This document shows positions 8,352-18,795 of a stretch of 64,000 nt of DNA, one piece after another. The stretch is from Polyangium sp. 15x6 (GTDB lineage: Bacteria; Myxococcota_A; Polyangia; Polyangiales; Polyangiaceae): assembly GCF_029960785.1 (NCBI RefSeq), contig NZ_JASBQE010000033.1, positions 51,696 to 115,695 of the forward strand, given 5' to 3'. A model generated the notes under the pieces. It searched no databases. It saw only the letters and a program-made list of their open reading frames with translations, and was not told the DNA's origin. Positions within the stretch are counted from its first letter, which is position 1. Every line of letters starts with the position of its first letter. A program made the position numbers and the translations under genes.

Positions 8352-10901
8352 TCAGATGGGATCGAGCACGAGCGTCGGCGTCGAGAGGAACGGAAGACCG
8401 CTGCCGAGCTGCCCGTAATACGCCGCGCCCCAGCAGGAGAGCACGCCGTCCTGCGCGATACCGCAGGTGTGCTCGTTGCCGAGGGAGACGACCTTCCACG
8501 GGCCGAGGCTCGGAATCTTTTGCGGCGCATTGAAGCTCGACAGGTTGCCGAGGGCGAGCTGGCCGAAGGAGCCGACGCCCCAGCAATGGAGGTCGCCGTT
8601 TTTCTTCGTCGCGCAGGTGGTCAAACCCTGGCCGAGGAACGGCCGCGCCCAGTCGGTCGCATTGCCGACCTGCGTGGGCGTGGGGATCGGCGTGACGGCA
8701 TTGCCGAGGCCGAGCTCGCCGTTGTTGTTGCGGCCCCAGCACCAGAGCGTGCCGTCGAGGCGCACGCCGCAGGTGTGGTTCGCGCCCGCGTCGATCGCCG
8801 CGTACGTCCCCGGAACGGGCTTCGGCACGTTCACGGGGGAGACCGTGTCGCCCTGGCCGAGGTGGCCGAGGTTGTTCAGGCCCCAGCAAAACACGTTGCC
8901 GCCCTCGCGGAGGCCGCAGGTGAAATCGCCGCTCGCCACGACGTCGAGCCAATTGGCGGGCTCGGCCGGGACGATCTGCTTTGGATCGGGCCGGGTCGTC
9001 GTCGAGGCGTCGCCGAGCTGGCCGCTCGCATTGCGGCCCCAGCACCAGAGGGTCTTGTCCTGACGCACGGCGCACGTGTGGTTGTACCCCGCGGCGATCT
9101 CGACCCAGGGCGAATCGTTGCCGACGGTGGTGTTGACCGCGGTGGGTACGTTCTGGTTCGTCACGACGGACCCATTGCCGAGCTCGCCATTTCCGTCGAG
9201 GCCCCAGCAATACGGGACGTCCGGGCCGCCGCCCTCGCTCGCGATGCCGCAGGTGTGCGTGCGCCCGAGTGTGATGCGCTTCCAGACCTTGCCCGCGCCG
9301 ATCTCCACGGGCGTGGCGCGCGTGCGCGTCGTGCCGTCGCCGAGGTGGCCGTAGACGTTGCGGCCCCAGCAGAAGAGCTTTCCGCCGGTGCGAATGGCGC
9401 ATCCATTGTCGAGCTGCGTGTCGACGCGCTCCCAGTCCGTATCGGCGGAGACGGGCGTGGCCTCGGTCCGGTCCGCGGAAAAACCCGCCCCGAGCGCGCC
9501 GCGGCTCGCCGAGCCCCAGCAAAGGAGATCGCCGGTCTGCCGGACGCCGCAGGCGAAACGCAGGCCGCTGGAGAACGAGATCCAGTCGCTGATGCCGGAG
9601 ACGGGCGAGGGGGTCAGCGTGGGCCCCTCGTTGTCCGGCTGGCCGGTTTGTCCGACGCTTCCATCACCCCAGCAATGGAGCTCGCCGCTCTTTTTCTGGC
9701 CGCAGCCGGCGAGGTCACCGACGTCCAGGTTCGCGGACCAATCCGTGGCCATGTCCGCGGCCTTCGGCGAGACGACGGTCGCGAGCAAGCCGTCGCCGTT
9801 CTGCCCGAGGGAGTTCGTGCCCCAGCAATGGCGCGTTCCGTCGGTCTTCGTGGCGCAGGTGAAGGCATTGCCCGTCGACACGGTCGCCCAGTCGGTGGCG
9901 ACGGTGAACTCCTGCGTGGGCACGAGCCGCTGCCCGGCGTTCGTACCGTCGCCGAGCTGGCGGGCATTGTTGAAGCCCCAGCAATGAAGCGTCCCGTTCG
10001 CCTTGACGCCGCAGGTGAACTCGGTCCCCGCCGAGACCATCGACCAGGGACCCGCGTCGACGAGCACGGGCGAGAGCGCGTTCGTCGTGGTGTTGTCACC
10101 GATCTGGCCGCGGTTGTTCTGGCCCCAGCAATAAAGCGCCCCGCCCGTGCGAATGCCGCACGCATGCGTCGAGCCGGCGCTCAAGGCGATCCAGTCCTCG
10201 TAGCCGCCCGCGCCGATGGCGGGTGTCGATTGCGCGACGCCGAGGCCGTCGCCGATCTGGCCGACGCTCCCCGAGCCGAAGCACGAGATGCGCTTGTTCT
10301 CGTCGAGCGCGCAGGTGAACGCGCCGCCCGCGCTCACGGAGACCCAGTTCGTCGCGCCAGAGGCGGGCACGGGGCGCAGAAAGACCTGGTCCGACGTGCC
10401 GGTGCCGACCTGCCCGCTCGTGTTGAGGCCCCAGCAATGCAGGGTCTTGTCATTGCGGATCGCGCAAGCGTGGTATTGACCCGCCGACACGGACGCGTAC
10501 TTCGCGTCGCAGGTCTTGCCGTCGCCGGCGAAGCCCGCGGGGCACGCGCAATCGAACCCGCCCGGCGTGTTCGAGCACGTCGCGTTCGTGTCGCAGTCGT
10601 GGAGGAGCGTCGTGCATTCGTCGACGTCCACGCACGTCTTGCCGTCGCCCTCGTACCCGGGCTTGCACGTGCAGGTGAAATAGCCGGGGGTATCGACGCA
10701 TTCCGCGTCGGGCGCGCAGTCGTCGAGGCCGAGCGCGCATTCGTCGACCGCGAACGGGTCGCCGCCCGCGCCGCTTCCGCCTGTGCCGCCGCTCCCGCCT
10801 GCGCCGCCGCTCCCGCCTGCGGTTCCGCCGCCGCCCCCGCACGCGGCGGCGGCGAGCGACACGAGGACGAACCACGCCCGAGCCCTTGCGCCTCGCAACA
10901 T
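8352..10901 (-). CDS. EGF-like/RCC1-repeat lipoprotein (paralogue 2)
   Basis: This 849-residue protein has a lipobox (LAAAAC), then a Gly/Ser tether, then two calcium-binding EGF-like modules containing DVDEC and CxCxxGY/F motifs around residues 50-130. Fourteen RCC1-type repeats fill the rest. Each repeat carries a cysteine pair of the form xCG/Ax7-11CWG, followed by GQLG or similar. Two sets of seven would make two seven-bladed propellers (inference). RCC1 propellers are binding scaffolds, so a role in surface adhesion is likely but unproven. The start has a good AAGGAGAT ribosome site, 25 bases after the stop of its paralogue, so the two are probably cotranscribed. Confidence 0.88.
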   Translation of the reverse strand: MLRGARARAWFVLVSLAAAACGGGGGTAGGSGGAGGSGGTGGSGAGGDPFAVDECALGLDDCAPDAECVDTPGYFTCTCKPGYEGDGKTCVDVDECTTLLHDCDTNATCSNTPGGFDCACPAGFAGDGKTCDAKYASVSAGQYHACAIRNDKTLHCWGLNTSGQVGTGTSDQVFLRPVPASGATNWVSVSAGGAFTCALDENKRISCFGSGSVGQIGDGLGVAQSTPAIGAGGYEDWIALSAGSTHACGIRTGGALYCWGQNNRGQIGDNTTTNALSPVLVDAGPWSMVSAGTEFTCGVKANGTLHCWGFNNARQLGDGTNAGQRLVPTQEFTVATDWATVSTGNAFTCATKTDGTRHCWGTNSLGQNGDGLLATVVSPKAADMATDWSANLDVGDLAGCGQKKSGELHCWGDGSVGQTGQPDNEGPTLTPSPVSGISDWISFSSGLRFACGVRQTGDLLCWGSASRGALGAGFSADRTEATPVSADTDWERVDTQLDNGCAIRTGGKLFCWGRNVYGHLGDGTTRTRATPVEIGAGKVWKRITLGRTHTCGIASEGGGPDVPYCWGLDGNGELGNGSVVTNQNVPTAVNTTVGNDSPWVEIAAGYNHTCAVRQDKTLWCWGRNASGQLGDASTTTRPDPKQIVPAEPANWLDVVASGDFTCGLREGGNVFCWGLNNLGHLGQGDTVSPVNVPKPVPGTYAAIDAGANHTCGVRLDGTLWCWGRNNNGELGLGNAVTPIPTPTQVGNATDWARPFLGQGLTTCATKKNGDLHCWGVGSFGQLALGNLSSFNAPQKIPSLGPWKVVSLGNEHTCGIAQDGVLSCWGAAYYGQLGSGLPFLSTPTLVLDPI

Positions 10902-10926
10902 CGAAACCGATCTCCTTCAGCTCAAC

Positions 10927-13482
10927 TCAATAGGATGCCGCAATGGGAACGGGCGCGAACGCGAGCCCGTCGCCGCGCGCATTTTGACCGATTTCCCCCG
11001 ACCCCCAGCACGCGAGATGGCCGGCCTGCGTGACGCCGCAGCCGTGGCTGAAGCCGAGGGTCGCCGCGACGAACGCCCCGGAGAGCGCGGTCGGCACCTT
11101 GCGCTGGCCCGTATCCCCGAGGCCGAGCTGGCCGACGTTGTTCGCGCCCCAGCATTGCAATCCGCCGCCGACCTTGCCCGCGCACGTCGATGCGTTGGCC
11201 GCGATGACGAAGGCCCAATCCGTGGCCGAGCCGATCTGCACGGGGGACGGCCGGTCGACGTTCGTGTTGTCGCCGAGCTGGTTGTTCGCGTTCCGACCCC
11301 AGCACCAGAGCGTGCCGTCCTTCTTGATCGCGCAGGTATGGTTGATGCCGGCCGCCACGGGCCCCTTCCAGTCGTCGCCCAGCGAATACGGCGCGGTCTT
11401 GCCGGACGCCGGCGTTCCATTGCCGATCTGGCCTTCCACGTTGCGGCCCCAGCAATACAGCGTGCCCGTGGCCCGCGTCGCGCATGTGTGGTATTGACCG
11501 GCCGCGACGCTCACCCAATCGATGGGCGGGGCCTCACCGGCGACGAGCTCGAGCTGGATCAGGTTGCCGAGGGCCGGGTTTTTCATGCCAATCTGGCCCT
11601 CGTTCGTGCGCCCCCAGCACCAGAGCGCCCCGTTCGTGGCGATGGCGCAGTTGTGCTCCTCGCCCGCGGCGATCTCCTTCCACTGGAGCGCTTCGTAGGG
11701 TTTGCCCGTCTTCAGGATCTCGGCGAACGTCGTCGCCGGGGTGTTCGTCCCCCGGCCGAGCTGGCCCTGCGCATTGCGGCCCGAGCAAGCGAGCTTGCCC
11801 GTGGCCGTGATCATGCACGCGTGCTGGCGGCCGAGGGCGACCTTCGCGGCGGCCTCGAAATCGACCTTGGCCGGCTGAGAGCGGGTCTTGTTGTCGCCGA
11901 GGCCGAGCTGGCCGCTCTCGTTGTTGCCCCAGCATCGAAGCTCGCCGGCCCCGCTCGAGGCGCAACCCGACTCGCCATACGAGGTGACGCTCGTATGGGT
12001 CGTGTCCGCGCCGATGTTGGCGATTGCGGGCCATAGGCTCATCGCGCCGTCGCCGAGCTGGCCGAAGATGCGCGAGCCCCAGGTGAGCACGCGGCCATCC
12101 GAGGTGACGCCGCTGCTGTGCACGACGCCGACGGCGACATCGAGCCATTTCGTCCCCGGCGCGACGTCCATCGGCGCGGTCACCCAGCCCGGCGCCTCGC
12201 CCGAGATCTGCGCGGCCTGGTTGCGGCCCCAGCAATGAAGGGCGCTCTGATCGTCGAGCGCGCAGATGTGGAATGCATTGGCGCGCACCCGCTTCCAGGT
12301 CTTGCCCGCGCCGATCGCCACCGGCGCCGCCGTCGCGGGCCCGAGCGGCGTCCCGAGCTGGCCCTCGTTCCCGCGGCCCCAGCAATAAAGCCGCCCGTCC
12401 TTCTTCACGGCGCACGTGGTGAAGCCGATCGAGGCCGTCGCCCAGTCGGCGTCCGCCGCCATCGGCGCCGTCTCCACGAGGAACGGCGCGGTCACGGAGC
12501 CGCCGCCGACCTTCGAGACCTGCAGCTCGTTATTTTGCCCCCAGCAATAAAGCCGCCCATCCTGCTTCGTCGCGCACGTCGTGTCGCGGCCGGCAAAGAC
12601 CTCTTTCCAGTCCTTGTCCGACGTCGCCGCGAGCGGATCGAGGCTCACGGGCGAGAGCTCGAGCTTGCTCTCGAGGTTGCCGATCCCGAGCTGGCCCGCC
12701 TGGTTGCGGCCGAAGCAGAAGAGCCCGCCGTCGCTCTCCACGGCGCAGCTATGGTTGTCGCCCGAGGCGACGCTCGAGAACGTGCGTTCGAGCGAAAGCC
12801 ACGCCGGGAGCGTCTGGTTGTCGGTGTATCCGAGCCCGAGCTGGCCGAAGTTGTTCGTGCCCCAGCACCAGAGCGTACCCGTTTTCTTGATCCCGCAGGT
12901 ATGGGCCGAACCCGCGACGACCCGGATCCAGTTGTCCGCTGCGCCGGCCTGCACGGGCGCCGGTTGGTTCGCGCCGAGGCCATTGCCGAGCCGGCCGCCG
13001 CCGCCCGCGCCGAAGCAGAAGATCGAGTTGTCCATGCGGCGCGCGCAGGTGTGATACGCCGCCGCGGTGATCTCGACGAACCGCTCCTCGCAGCCGGTCT
13101 TCGGATCGCCCACGGTGCCCGGCGGGCAACCGCAGGTGAACGATCCCACGGTATTCGTGCAAGCGGCGGTCGGATGGCAATCGTCGAGCTGCTCGGTGCA
13201 CTCGTCGAGATCCACGCAATCGCCGCCGTCGTTCACGTAGCCCTTGTCGCAAACGCAGGCGCCGCTCGCGTCGCAGCTCGCATGGTCGCCGCAGGGCCCG
13301 CACGTCGCGCCGCCCGCGCCGCCCTGCCCTCCGGCGCCGCCCGTCGACGACGACGAACCGCCGCCCGCGCCGCCGGAGCCGCCGGTGCCCGAAGGCGTGC
13401 CTTCCGCGCCCCCGCCGGAGCACCCGGCGAGGACGATGGTTGTCCACAGGAAAGGAAAGAAAGCGCGCGCTCTTCGATGCAT
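10927..13482 (-). CDS. EGF-like/RCC1-repeat lipoprotein (paralogue 1)
   Basis: The protein starts with a textbook lipobox (VLAGC) and a Gly/Ser tether of about 45 residues. Cys-rich EGF-like modules follow (DLDEC near residue 92). It then has fourteen RCC1 repeats with the same cysteine pairing as its neighbour. The seventh repeat (HSSGVTSDGRVLTWG) has lost both cysteines together, which supports a disulfide inside each repeat. Sequence similarity, equal length and tandem position show a local duplication. Outer-membrane display as a multivalent binding protein is an inference. It is the first gene of the pair. Confidence 0.88.
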   Translation of the reverse strand: MHRRARAFFPFLWTTIVLAGCSGGGAEGTPSGTGGSGGAGGGSSSSTGGAGGQGGAGGATCGPCGDHASCDASGACVCDKGYVNDGGDCVDLDECTEQLDDCHPTAACTNTVGSFTCGCPPGTVGDPKTGCEERFVEITAAAYHTCARRMDNSIFCFGAGGGGRLGNGLGANQPAPVQAGAADNWIRVVAGSAHTCGIKKTGTLWCWGTNNFGQLGLGYTDNQTLPAWLSLERTFSSVASGDNHSCAVESDGGLFCFGRNQAGQLGIGNLESKLELSPVSLDPLAATSDKDWKEVFAGRDTTCATKQDGRLYCWGQNNELQVSKVGGGSVTAPFLVETAPMAADADWATASIGFTTCAVKKDGRLYCWGRGNEGQLGTPLGPATAAPVAIGAGKTWKRVRANAFHICALDDQSALHCWGRNQAAQISGEAPGWVTAPMDVAPGTKWLDVAVGVVHSSGVTSDGRVLTWGSRIFGQLGDGAMSLWPAIANIGADTTHTSVTSYGESGCASSGAGELRCWGNNESGQLGLGDNKTRSQPAKVDFEAAAKVALGRQHACMITATGKLACSGRNAQGQLGRGTNTPATTFAEILKTGKPYEALQWKEIAAGEEHNCAIATNGALWCWGRTNEGQIGMKNPALGNLIQLELVAGEAPPIDWVSVAAGQYHTCATRATGTLYCWGRNVEGQIGNGTPASGKTAPYSLGDDWKGPVAAGINHTCAIKKDGTLWCWGRNANNQLGDNTNVDRPSPVQIGSATDWAFVIAANASTCAGKVGGGLQCWGANNVGQLGLGDTGQRKVPTALSGAFVAATLGFSHGCGVTQAGHLACWGSGEIGQNARGDGLAFAPVPIAASY

Positions 13483-13547
13483 CTCCGCTATTTTCGGATG
13501 CTACGAAGCAAGCGGGACGACTGTCAACCCTCGATTCCGTGACATTC

Positions 13548-14807
13548 TCACTTCACGATGGTTGCGCAGCCGACGAGGACGTCGATCTCGGCCTTGGTGT
13601 CCTTCGCGACCTGCGAGCACGTCGCGTCGCAGAAGATGATCTGCTTCGGCGCCCCGGGGACGTCGTAGTACCAGGCGAGCCCCGCCGCGGGGCATTCGGC
13701 CGCGGATTTCACTTGCGGGATGACGACCGAGATCCCCGACTCCGGCGTGTACTCGACGTTGATCGCGTTGTAATCGATGTCCTCGCCCGGAGGAGGCTGC
13801 GGGATGAGGTACGAGCACGAGAGCGCGGCGCCGCGAATCTCGTTCATCGCCATGAGGAACTCCTCGGTCGCATTCTGGCTCCCGTCGACGATGAACGCCG
13901 ACCCCGTCCCGCCGGCCGCGGCGACGCTGTTCAGGCTCGCGATGTCGCCGACGCCGATGACGAAGGTCTTGATGCTGGGCACGCCGCTGAGTGCATTCGC
14001 CGCGGCGGTGACGGAGCTGATGGCGGCCGTGCAGCCGGTCGGCTCCCCGTCCGTCGCGAGCACGACGACCGTCGTGTGCGTGGGGTTCAAGGTCGCCCAT
14101 TGTTTGGCATAATCGACCGCGCCCTGGAGCGCCGGCCCGGTCGGCGTGCTGCTCCCGGACGGGGAATGGGCGTTGATCGAGTTGATGATCGTCGTCCCGA
14201 CCGCCGGCAGCGGGGCGATCGGCACGTCGGGCTTGGCGTAGTCGGAGGGGTTGCACGAATCGCCGCCGGCGGTCGAGCAGGTCTTGATGGGGAAGCCGGG
14301 CGCGGGCGGGGCGCAGGGGCCGCAGGCGGCCGGCCCGCAATCGGCGTCCGTATTGCAGAATGGTATAACGGGACAGACGACCCCGCTCGACTGCGGGAAA
14401 TACTGGATACCGACGCCGATCCCCGCGGCGGCAGGCTGCTCGACGAACGCCTTGAGGGCCGCCTTCGTCGAGGTCCACTTCGAGTTATCGTTCATCGAGG
14501 AGGACTGGTCGAACATGATGTACATGTCGAGCGGGACCTGCTCGGCCTTGTTCTTCGTGGCCGCGCAGCTATCGTTGCCGCCCGAGCCCTGGTTGCCATT
14601 GCCACCGGCGCCGGCCGGGATGAAGCCGCCGCCGTCGCCGCCATTGCCATTGCCCCCGGGGTTGCCCGCGCCGGAACCATTCTCACTGCTCGAATCGCCG
14701 AATTCGGTGTTGCCGCCCGTCGCCGAGCAGGCTGCGATCCATGCGCCGGACAGCGCCGCCGCGCAAACGACCCTCGAGACGCCCGAAGAAAACCACCCGT
14801 TTCGCAT
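13548..14807 (-). CDS. VWA-domain lipoprotein
   Basis: An export signal ending in WIAAC is followed by a Gly/Asn-rich tether of about 60 residues. A von Willebrand factor A domain begins with MYIMFDQSSSM, which holds the DxSxS metal site. Further VWA features are the ATDGEP strand and TFVIGVGD. Several cysteines before and after the domain suggest disulfides. The GGAGGGC ribosome site six to seven bases before the ATG supports the start. VWA domains bind proteins through a divalent metal; the partner here is unknown. It lies upstream of the RCC1 pair on the same strand, with a 65-base gap. Confidence 0.85.
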   Translation of the reverse strand: MRNGWFSSGVSRVVCAAALSGAWIAACSATGGNTEFGDSSSENGSGAGNPGGNGNGGDGGGFIPAGAGGNGNQGSGGNDSCAATKNKAEQVPLDMYIMFDQSSSMNDNSKWTSTKAALKAFVEQPAAAGIGVGIQYFPQSSGVVCPVIPFCNTDADCGPAACGPCAPPAPGFPIKTCSTAGGDSCNPSDYAKPDVPIAPLPAVGTTIINSINAHSPSGSSTPTGPALQGAVDYAKQWATLNPTHTTVVVLATDGEPTGCTAAISSVTAAANALSGVPSIKTFVIGVGDIASLNSVAAAGGTGSAFIVDGSQNATEEFLMAMNEIRGAALSCSYLIPQPPPGEDIDYNAINVEYTPESGISVVIPQVKSAAECPAAGLAWYYDVPGAPKQIIFCDATCSQVAKDTKAEIDVLVGCATIVK

Positions 14808-15304
14808 GCTTCTGCCCTCCGAGCGGCGGATCGGAACAGCCGAGCGGGCGTGACGTCAAGCCCGGCGAGCGGGTCGACGTCACAAAATCGACGCGGCTCC
14901 GGCACGCGTTCGTCAATGTCGTCGCAAATGTCCGCGGCGAGCACCCTCGCCGCCCCGCTGGCGCAGCGCGTCGCTCGGTTGGCGAGGTGCATGCCCCGCC
15001 GGCGAGGCGGGTAGAAGACTTGGCCCTCACCTCACGGCGAAGGTAGCTCCCCCCGATCATGGTGAACCTCGTCCCCGCCCCGGCGAGCGACCGTGCGCCG
15101 ATGGCGCCTCCGCGCGAAGGCCGCGGCCGCTCGTTCCAGAAAGCAGCCGCCCCCGGCCTTTCCAGGTTCACCCGCGACGCGGCGCAATCCCGGAATCGAA
15201 GCCTCGATATCAGCTCTTTCCAGGTTCCGAGCGCGACGGTCCCCCATCCTCTGCCCGCTCGCCTCGAATGGCGTGCCCGTTGCCCCAAGGCGACAGGCGA
15301 GGCG
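14808..15304 (+). other. Intergenic region, no gene recognised
   Basis: About 500 bases separate the divergent VWA lipoprotein gene and the small membrane-protein gene. Open frames exist on both strands but are Arg/Pro-rich shadows without recognisable domains or good ribosome sites. Promoters for both neighbours must lie here, although I see no convincing -35/-10 pair. Confidence 0.5.
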
Positions 15305-15766
15305 ATGATGGGTACACAGAGCACGTCCACGCGCGGGAGCCTGGTCGGGAATACCCTCGTCACGGTGGGCGCGCTGTCGAGCGCGTTCGGGGCGGTCGGA
15401 TGGCTCTCCGCCCTGCGTTCCCCCTCGATCCTGACGATCGCGCTCGGGTTTGTCCTGTATGGCCTCTTGCCGCTCGTGGTGGGCGTCAGCTTCGTGTGGC
15501 GCGGCCTCGGCGTGATCGAGGAGGCCGAAGCCGCGCGGCGCGCGGACGCGGTGAGCCGCGCGGCGCTGCTCGACGCCCTGCGCGGCGGCGCGACGGCCCG
15601 CGAGGTCGCCGCGAGGCTCTGCATGCCGAGCGCGCGTGACGCCGAGCGCGCGCTCGACGGGCTCGTGCGGGACGACCTCGCGAAGCTCGACGTCACGGAC
15701 GACGGCGAGCTCGTCTACCGGCGCGACCCGGAGACGCTCCTGCTCCACGACCACGACGTGAACTGA
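15305..15766 (+). CDS. Small two-TM protein with C-terminal winged-helix-like domain
   Basis: The 153-residue product has two membrane helices (roughly residues 14-35 and 41-62) and a cytoplasmic helical tail rich in Ala, Arg and Glu. The tail (ALLDALRGGATAREVAARL onward) resembles a small winged-helix or HTH fold, but this is only a shape argument. The ATG pair at 15305/15308 was chosen over the earlier in-frame start because the upstream part is a proline/arginine-rich extension without conservation features. It ends four bases before the converging membrane-protein gene. Function unknown. Confidence 0.6.
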   Translation: MMGTQSTSTRGSLVGNTLVTVGALSSAFGAVGWLSALRSPSILTIALGFVLYGLLPLVVGVSFVWRGLGVIEEAEAARRADAVSRAALLDALRGGATAREVAARLCMPSARDAERALDGLVRDDLAKLDVTDDGELVYRRDPETLLLHDHDVN

Positions 15767-15770
15767 CCCT

Positions 15771-17039
15771 TCAATCGAGGACGCGCCTCAGCGTGCGCTC
15801 GCCGAGCTCGCCCTCGGCCGCTTCTTCGAGCGCGCGCTTCATCGCCTCGTCCGCGCACGCGTCCGCGGCCACGCGAATGCGCACGCGCGCGTCGGGGTGC
15901 TCTGCGATCCGGAGCGCCATGGCCGCCCCGAGCCGCTGCCCCGGCGGCAGGTCCGGATCGTCGACCACGGAGAAGAGCTCCTCGTGCGTCACGGCGGATT
16001 TCCGGTATCCCGCGTCGAGCAGGAGGGCCTGGAGTTTGTCCTTCCATTCCGTGAACGACTTGCCCGCGGGATCGAGCTCCGCCCCCACGGCTGGGCCGCC
16101 CGCGCCGTTCGACCCGAGCGCAATTGCCAGGCGCAGCCGGCCGGCCACCGCCATGATGAAGCTCGGGTCGCCCGTCGCGACCTCGACCCGCCGGGTGGGC
16201 TTGCCTGCCGCGCCCACTTCGAGGAACAGCTCGCGTTGCTTCTCCTCGATCGTGTGGATGTGTGAATGCGGGATCCATTGATCGGCGAAGCCACCGCGGA
16301 TGCGTAGCCCGTCGTTCCCCACGATGATCTCGTGCGGCCGCGTGAGCCGCACGATGAAGGTCATCGTGAGCATGACGGCCCAGGCGAAGACGCCCATCGG
16401 CCACCGGGCGGCGGGATATTCGGTGACGAGATAACCGAGGGGTATGAAAAAGAGGATGCAGACGATCGGGAGACTCACGCAACCCGTGACGAGGGGCCGG
16501 TATGCCGAGCCGCAGAGGACCGCCACGCGCCGCCGCGCCGCGTCGATGCCGAGCCGGTCGAGGAGCCGATGCGCCGCAATGCCGTCGGGGACCTCGGCCG
16601 TGAGGGCCGAACCATTGCGCAGGTAAAGCTCGACCCGCGGACGCTTTCCATCGAGGAGCGTGCCTGGAAGGACGAGCCCGCCTTCGATCGCCGCACGCGC
16701 GAAATGATGCTCCTTTCCGCCCTGCACGGCCACGAGGCCCTGGCCATCGACCCGGAGCACGCCCGAGCTTCGCAGCGGAAGCGATAACGACGTCAGGACG
16801 GCGCCTGCGAGCGACACGAAGGGCGCGACCAATAACCCGAGGACGCCGAGGAAGATGAGCAGCGCCGAGAGGGCCATCGACGTGTCGGCCATGTCCGCCC
16901 CCGCGATCGCCAGGATCGTCACGATGAGCCCGGGGAGCCCGACGAAGGCGCCGAATCCCGCGCGCATGAGCCACCCGCCGAGCCGGGGGCGGCGGTGTTC
17001 GATGGACGAGCTCGCGACGACGAGGGGCTTTGCGCTCAT
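15771..17039 (-). CDS. Membrane protein of unknown function
   Basis: This 422-residue protein has two hydrophobic segments near residues 28-55 and 58-85, then a small soluble domain, and a second pair of helices around residues 180-225. The C-terminal 190 residues are soluble, with a predicted PH-like stretch (RPHEIIVGNDGLRIRGG) and a helical end resembling HEAT-type repeats. I do not recognise a named family. The PH-like domain next to membrane helices suggests a bacterial membrane-anchored scaffold (inference). It is divergent from the phosphatase gene. Confidence 0.6.
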   Translation of the reverse strand: MSAKPLVVASSSIEHRRPRLGGWLMRAGFGAFVGLPGLIVTILAIAGADMADTSMALSALLIFLGVLGLLVAPFVSLAGAVLTSLSLPLRSSGVLRVDGQGLVAVQGGKEHHFARAAIEGGLVLPGTLLDGKRPRVELYLRNGSALTAEVPDGIAAHRLLDRLGIDAARRRVAVLCGSAYRPLVTGCVSLPIVCILFFIPLGYLVTEYPAARWPMGVFAWAVMLTMTFIVRLTRPHEIIVGNDGLRIRGGFADQWIPHSHIHTIEEKQRELFLEVGAAGKPTRRVEVATGDPSFIMAVAGRLRLAIALGSNGAGGPAVGAELDPAGKSFTEWKDKLQALLLDAGYRKSAVTHEELFSVVDDPDLPPGQRLGAAMALRIAEHPDARVRIRVAADACADEAMKRALEEAAEGELGERTLRRVLD

Positions 17040-17101
17040 GGGGGCGGAGGGGCGGAGCCTATCATAACGACATCCGCGGACGGATTGTGTACATTGCCTC
17101 C

Positions 17102-18277
17102 ATGGCTGACTCCGGACGCTCTCTTACGCGGACGCGGCGCCTCTTCGCCTCGTCTCTCGTCGTGTGCTGCTTCGTGCCGCTCGCCATCGCGAGCTGCAGC
17201 TCGGGGGACGCGGTGAACACGTCCACGACCACGGGCGGCACCGCGACGACCGGCGCGGGCGCGGGGAACGGCGGCGCGGGGAACGGCGGCACGGGGAACG
17301 GCGGCGCCGGGAGCGGAGGCGCGGGGGCCACGGGCGGGACGGGCGGTGCAGGCGGGACGGGCGGATCGTCGACGTCGAGCACGGGCCCTGGTGGCTCGGG
17401 CGGAGGGCCGGCGGCGAAGGTGGTCCGTCTGCTCGCGATCGGCGACACCGGCGAGGGCAACGAGGCCCAGCACGCCGTGGCCGATCGAATGAGCGAGAAA
17501 TGCGAGAAGGTGGGCGGCTGCGACGCCGTGCTCGTGAACGGCGACAATTTCTACGACAACGGCGTGGCGAGCGTGGACGACCCGCAATGGGCCGAGAAAT
17601 TCGAGCAGCCGTACGACCGGCCGCACCTCGAGGGCGTGCCGTTTTACGCGGTGCTCGGCAACCACGACCACGGGCCCACGTCGAGCGGGAACAAGCAAGC
17701 GCAGATCGACTATGCGTCCTTGCCGCTCGGGAGCGGCCCCGGGATGCGGTCGAGCGAGAAATGGCACATGCCGGCGGCGTGGTACGACGTGACGATCGGC
17801 CACGTGCACCTCTTCGCGCTCGACACGGTCGATTTCTTGAACGGGACGCAGAAGAACGACATGAGCACCCGGGTGAAGAACTCGAAGGCGACGTGGAAGA
17901 TCGTCTTCGGCCACCACCCGCGGTTCACATCGGGCGAGCATTTCTGGGACAACAACCTGCTCGGCATCGCGGGCATGTTCGCGTTCCAGAAGGCGATCTA
18001 TTGCGGCACGGACATGTTCATGGCCGGACACGACCACAACCTGGAGTTCATCGACAGGGGCCGTGACGGCGACTGCCCCGGCACGCATTTCGTGGTGAGC
18101 GGCGCGGGCGCGAAGACGCGCGACACGTTCGATTTCGTCCCGACGGACGAGAAACAGCTCTACTTCGCGGATGGCTTCGAAGGGTTCGCTTACCTGGAGT
18201 TCGACGGGCCGAAGCTCTCGTTCGAGTTCATCGACAGAAACGGCGCCGTGGTCTTCTCGAAAACGATGACGAAATGA
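17102..18277 (+). CDS. Calcineurin-like metallophosphoesterase lipoprotein
   Basis: After a lipobox (AIASC) and a long Gly/Thr/Ser tether (about residues 38-105), the catalytic domain shows all five metallophosphoesterase motifs: GDTG, GDNFYDNG, GNHDH, GHH and GHDHN. The arrangement resembles tartrate-resistant (purple) acid phosphatases, which use a two-metal centre. It would act outside the cytoplasm, on phosphate esters not known here. The start at the second in-frame ATG gives the signal peptide. Its stop overlaps the next start by ATGA, so the parvulin gene is translationally coupled. Confidence 0.88.
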   Translation: MADSGRSLTRTRRLFASSLVVCCFVPLAIASCSSGDAVNTSTTTGGTATTGAGAGNGGAGNGGTGNGGAGSGGAGATGGTGGAGGTGGSSTSSTGPGGSGGGPAAKVVRLLAIGDTGEGNEAQHAVADRMSEKCEKVGGCDAVLVNGDNFYDNGVASVDDPQWAEKFEQPYDRPHLEGVPFYAVLGNHDHGPTSSGNKQAQIDYASLPLGSGPGMRSSEKWHMPAAWYDVTIGHVHLFALDTVDFLNGTQKNDMSTRVKNSKATWKIVFGHHPRFTSGEHFWDNNLLGIAGMFAFQKAIYCGTDMFMAGHDHNLEFIDRGRDGDCPGTHFVVSGAGAKTRDTFDFVPTDEKQLYFADGFEGFAYLEFDGPKLSFEFIDRNGAVVFSKTMTK

Positions 18278-18795
18278 GGATCCCCATGCTCTCCCCGCGC
18301 TCTTTGCTCCTGCTCGTCCCCGCCCTGCTCCTCGCCTGCCAGGATCCGCCGCCGGCGCCCGCGCCCGCCACGTCCGCGGCGCCCGCCGCCGCGCCCTCAC
18401 CCACGCCTGCCCCGACGGCCGCGCCCGCGCCCACGCCCGAGAAGACGGCGGCCGCGCCGGAAAAACCCCCGGAGTGGATCACGGCGCAGCACGTGCTCGT
18501 CGCGTACAAGGGCGCGAAGAACGCGCCGAAGACGGTGACGCGGTCGAAGGCGGACGCGAAAAAGAGGGCGGAAGAGGTCGCCGCCAAGGCCAAGGCCGGC
18601 GATGATTTCACGGCGCTCGTGAAGGAGTATTCGGACGACGCGGCGACGGCGGAGAGGCTCGGGAGCCTCGGGAAGTTCAAGGCGGATGGAATGGTCAAAC
18701 CCTTCAGCGACGCGGCATTCGCGCTGAAGGTGGACGAGACGAGCGGCGTGGTGGAGACACCGTTCGGGTTTCACGTGATCAAGCGCAATCAGTGA
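18274..18795 (+). CDS. PpiC-type (parvulin) peptidyl-prolyl isomerase lipoprotein
   Basis: A short lipoprotein signal (ALLLAC) is followed by an Ala/Pro spacer of about 45 residues. A single rotamase domain then runs from ITAQHVLVAYKG to the end, with the parvulin hallmarks FTALVKEYSDD, LGSLGKF and TPFGFHVIKRN. It would help fold secreted proteins in the periplasm or at the outer membrane. Length (173) fits a stand-alone parvulin. It is coupled to the phosphatase lipoprotein upstream, possibly serving it (inference). The end of the gene forms half of an inverted repeat. Confidence 0.88.
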   Translation: MRIPMLSPRSLLLLVPALLLACQDPPPAPAPATSAAPAAAPSPTPAPTAAPAPTPEKTAAAPEKPPEWITAQHVLVAYKGAKNAPKTVTRSKADAKKRAEEVAAKAKAGDDFTALVKEYSDDAATAERLGSLGKFKADGMVKPFSDAAFALKVDETSGVVETPFGFHVIKRNQ

